From an uncultured Collinsella sp. (lineage in GTDB: Bacteria > Actinomycetota > Coriobacteriia > Coriobacteriales > Coriobacteriaceae): a stretch of 6,611 nt of DNA. The notes beneath the pieces are model-generated. The model was not told where the DNA came from, ran no database searches, and saw only the letters and a program-made list of their open reading frames with translations. The stretch covers positions 1 to 6,611 of the forward strand of contig UQNC01000069.1 of NCBI GenBank assembly GCA_900542175.1, read 5' to 3'. Below are positions 6,221-6,611 of this stretch, piece after piece. Positions within the stretch are counted from its first letter, which is position 1. Every line of letters begins with the position of its first letter. A program made the position numbers and the translations under genes.

Positions 6221-6611
6221 CTATCCGCATATGCCGCATTTGGCGCAGGCAGAAAGCGCGGCGGGGGCTTGAGCGATGCCGCCCTTGGCCGTCTCGCGCA
6301 GGGTTGCCGGCAGGGCGTGGCCCACCGAGAGCATCACATGCGCCATCTGGTCAAACGGCACCAGACTCTTTATACCGGCGAGCGCGAGCTGGGCCGAGCT
6401 GAAGGCCGCGGCCACGCCGATGGCATTGCGGTTTTGGCACGGCACCTCAACAAGTCCGCCCACGGGGTCGCAAACGAGGCCCAGCAGGTTGCTCAGCGCG
6501 ATGGAACTGGCATCGAGTGCCTGCTCGGGGGTGCCGCCGAGCATCTGCACCAGCGCGGCGGCGGCCATGGCGGCGGCACTTCCCACTTCGGCCTGGCAGC
6601 CGCCCTCGGCG
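6221..6611 (-). CDS. sdaA: Iron-sulfur L-serine dehydratase (L-serine ammonia-lyase), C-terminal part
   Basis: This enzyme deaminates L-serine to pyruvate and ammonia in the cytoplasm using an oxygen-sensitive [4Fe-4S] cluster. The last 129 codons are present and the frame runs off the right edge. Conserved blocks read AEGGCQAEVGSAAAMA near the edge, LGLVCDPVGGLVEVPCQNRNA in the middle, and LRETAKGGIAQ close to the end. The three cysteines in GGCQAE, LVCDP and EVPC match the cluster ligands of the family. The tail ends CAKCGICG, so a cysteine is the penultimate residue, as in E. coli SdaA (…QCD) and the Legionella enzyme, where the C-terminal cysteine folds into the active site as a cluster ligand. 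The GTG at 6584-6586 is internal because conserved sequence continues upstream of it. Whether this is a single-chain or separate alpha-subunit enzyme cannot be seen. It ends at TAG 6221-6223, with no clear terminator before the next gene. Confidence 0.93.
   Translation of the reverse strand, partial: AEGGCQAEVGSAAAMAAAALVQMLGGTPEQALDASSIALSNLLGLVCDPVGGLVEVPCQNRNAIGVAAAFSSAQLALAGIKSLVPFDQMAHVMLSVGHALPATLRETAKGGIAQAPAALSACAKCGICG

Noticed and set aside
6584..6586. GTG as start codon of the serine dehydratase
   Set aside because: Conserved residues AEGGCQAE, including a cluster-ligand cysteine, are encoded in frame upstream of it up to the window edge.

Overview
The window looks like a stretch of chromosome from a GC-rich, Gram-positive, anaerobic gut-type actinobacterium. 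A Coriobacteriia member such as Collinsella is my best guess. This rests on high GC, GC-rich third codon positions, an anaerobic-type cobalamin gene, a TolC-independent MacAB-like exporter, a membrane-anchored L,D-transpeptidase and an iron-sulfur L-serine dehydratase. The genus is an inference from gene content and style; no database search was possible.

Layout. Positions 1-589 (+) hold the 3' part of a precorrin-6A reductase gene (cbiJ/cobK) that enters from the left. Positions 590-821 are a short, scarred convergent junction. It contains a decayed IS21-type transposase (IstA) fragment with an in-frame stop, a 69-nt imperfect palindrome with perfect 13-bp ends, and a 21-nt tandem duplication that repeats the end of the next gene including its stop codon. 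From 822 to the right edge every gene is on the minus strand. Read in transcription order these are: the C-terminal 129 codons of L-serine dehydratase (6221-6611, running off the window); a 581-aa L,D-transpeptidase with a Pro/Gln-rich cytoplasmic tail, one membrane helix and a YkuD catalytic domain (4358-6103); and a tightly packed three-gene exporter operon. The operon comprises a membrane fusion protein (2806-4227), an ABC ATPase (2033-2806) and a MacB/FtsX-type permease (822-2036).

How the genes work together. The exporter genes are translationally coupled: the fusion-protein stop shares one base with the ATPase start (TAATG), and the ATPase stop overlaps the permease start (ATGA). They should form one YknXYZ/MacAB-like efflux or envelope-stress complex, with two permease and two ATPase subunits capped by the fusion protein. 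A candidate promoter for this operon lies between it and the L,D-transpeptidase. The L,D-transpeptidase has its own well-placed -10 element and probably makes 3-3 peptidoglycan crosslinks or anchors wall proteins. Serine dehydratase and precorrin reductase are metabolic neighbours with no evident link to the exporter.

I see no wholly new system here. The most unusual material is the junction at 590-832, where IS debris, a palindromic element and a tandem duplication sit side by side. No CRISPR array, tRNA, rRNA or riboswitch was recognised.
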